From Chloroflexota bacterium (lineage in GTDB: Bacteria; Chloroflexota; Anaerolineae; JAAEKA01), in the NCBI GenBank assembly GCA_034717495.1, contig JAYELL010000039.1, forward strand, positions 1 to 44,148: DNA of 44,148 nt. Reading direction: 5' to 3'. The notes beneath the pieces were generated by a model. The model searched no databases. It saw nothing but the letters and a program-made list of their open reading frames with translations, and was not told the DNA's origin. Below, in pieces: positions 43,589 to 44,148 of this stretch. The first letter of the stretch is position 1; each line of letters opens with the position of its first letter. The position numbers and the translations under genes are program-made.

Positions 43589-44148
43589 TCAGCAAGACTC
43601 ATCTTCGAAATAAACCGTCGCATGGTCAGGCCGGATATTGGTGAGTTGTCCGGTGTAATGGCGCAAATCACGAGCCTCGTAGGGATAACGGGTGATGGCT
43701 GCTTCATCGATGTCGATGCCTAAGCCAGGTTCCTCGGGAACGAACATCATACCGTCCTGAAAACGAACATGCTCTGTACTGATCTCTTTTCGATGGGGAA
43801 CATCGCTCGCCATGGTCTCAAGAAGATAGAAATTGGGCGTACAGGCAGCGATCTGCAGTGTCGCAGCGTTTGCCACCGGGCCACTGGGATTGTGTGGACA
43901 GATCGGGAGGTGATGACATTCGGCCATCGCCGCTATTTTGCGTAGCTCTCCCAGGCCTCCCACATGAGTAACGTCGGGCTGGATGAAGTCGGCGCAGCCC
44001 AGGCGAAAGAATTCGGGAAAGTCCCAGCGACTGTAAAGCCGTTCACCTGCAGCAATTGACACGTCAATCCGCCGCCGGACCGCTGCCAGGCCCTCTTTAT
44101 TGTCCGGCGGAATGGGCTCTTCGAACCAGAGCACCTCGAAATCCGCCA
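43589..44148 (-). CDS. Enolase-superfamily sugar-acid dehydratase, C-terminal part
   Basis: The frame is open to the right edge, so the gene begins outside the window; the apparent GTG at 44134 is inside the gene (ADFEVLWFEEP). The visible part is the TIM-barrel end of the mandelate racemase/muconate lactonising branch: WFEEPIPP (metal Glu), AAGERL (metal Glu), DFIQPDVTHVGG and the catalytic-histidine region CPHNPSGPVANAATLQ. This matches galactonate- and related sugar-acid dehydratases. They remove water from an acid sugar to give a 2-keto-3-deoxy acid. First of the visible three-gene minus-strand unit; it suggests an oxidative, non-phosphorylating sugar route beside the kinase route. Confidence 0.88.
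   Translation of the reverse strand, partial: ADFEVLWFEEPIPPDNKEGLAAVRRRIDVSIAAGERLYSRWDFPEFFRLGCADFIQPDVTHVGGLGELRKIAAMAECHHLPICPHNPSGPVANAATLQIAACTPNFYLLETMASDVPHRKEISTEHVRFQDGMMFVPEEPGLGIDIDEAAITRYPYEARDLRHYTGQLTNIRPDHATVYFEDESC

Noticed and set aside
1-44148. tRNA, rRNA and CRISPR arrays
   Set aside because: Reading the intergenic stretches showed no cloverleaf-like TTCGA-type arm sets, conserved rRNA segments or regularly spaced short repeats. A dedicated scan was not possible.

Overview
No rRNA or tRNA gene is visible, so the organism is inferred from gene content only. Moderately GC-rich DNA, giant multi-GAF hybrid kinases, a STAND ATPase paired with a TPR protein, a lipoprotein-anchored sugar ABC importer and a large sugar-acid/glycoside locus together suggest a Chloroflexota bacterium of the Anaerolineae/Caldilineae kind. 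This is an inference, not a measurement.

Layout. (1) 1-4.5 kb is a patchwork: a tyrosine-phosphatase/ADP-ribosylglycohydrolase fusion, a truncated follow-on gene, a frame-broken von Willebrand A (vWA) lipid- or wall-exported protein, an imperfect long inverted repeat and a YrdC-like protein. (2) 4.7-8.1 kb holds a STAND ATPase with an HTH-like N-terminus, a TPR protein that overlaps it, and two tiny membrane/exported peptides on the opposite strand. (3) 8.4-18.4 kb is a three-gene minus-strand signalling operon. It encodes a sensor with two S1 RNA-binding domains, a receiver, a GAF-like domain and a histidine kinase; a 1906-residue receiver/GAFx8/PAS/kinase protein; and a response regulator whose centre resembles a catalytically dead aminoglycoside-phosphotransferase-like domain followed by an OmpR-type winged helix. 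(4) 18.4-22.9 kb is a PadR regulator/ABC-2 exporter/short-chain dehydrogenase cassette bracketed by two complementary fragments of one integrase-type transposase family. (5) 23.0-35.7 kb is one long minus-strand carbohydrate operon: SDR, uroporphyrinogen-decarboxylase-like (URO-D) protein, fucose-isomerase-like protein, mutarotase-like protein, zinc-type dehydrogenase, FGGY kinase, duplicated substrate-binding lipoprotein, RbsA-like ATPase and RbsC-like permease. (6) 35.9-44.1 kb carries a divergent regulator (DeoR HTH, a sugar-binding-protein-like insert, then the DeoR effector domain), further URO-D-like genes, a glycosidase remnant, a TIM-barrel glycosidase and the end of an enolase-superfamily dehydratase.

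How it works together. Region 5-6 reads as an import and catabolism unit: glycosidases release a sugar, the RbsABC-like importer takes it up, and mutarotase, isomerase, kinase and dehydrogenases process it. The divergent DeoR hybrid lies across a shared control region with two near-consensus sigma-70 promoters (TTGACT-17-TATAAT on plus, TTGACA-17-TAAGAT on minus) and a palindrome, TTTCGACTTCGAAA. The role of four URO-D-like paralogues in a sugar locus is unexplained. Region 3 looks like a self-contained phosphorelay with a possible RNA-binding input.

Most unusual items: the S1-receiver-kinase fusion, the response regulator with a degenerate phosphotransferase-like core, the DeoR protein split by a ligand-binding domain, and the substrate-binding protein made of two nearly identical halves whose identity is patchy in a way that suggests gene conversion. 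Several genes are broken at sharp junctions (about 1870, 2690, 18545 and 39697), so this stretch has been rearranged repeatedly.
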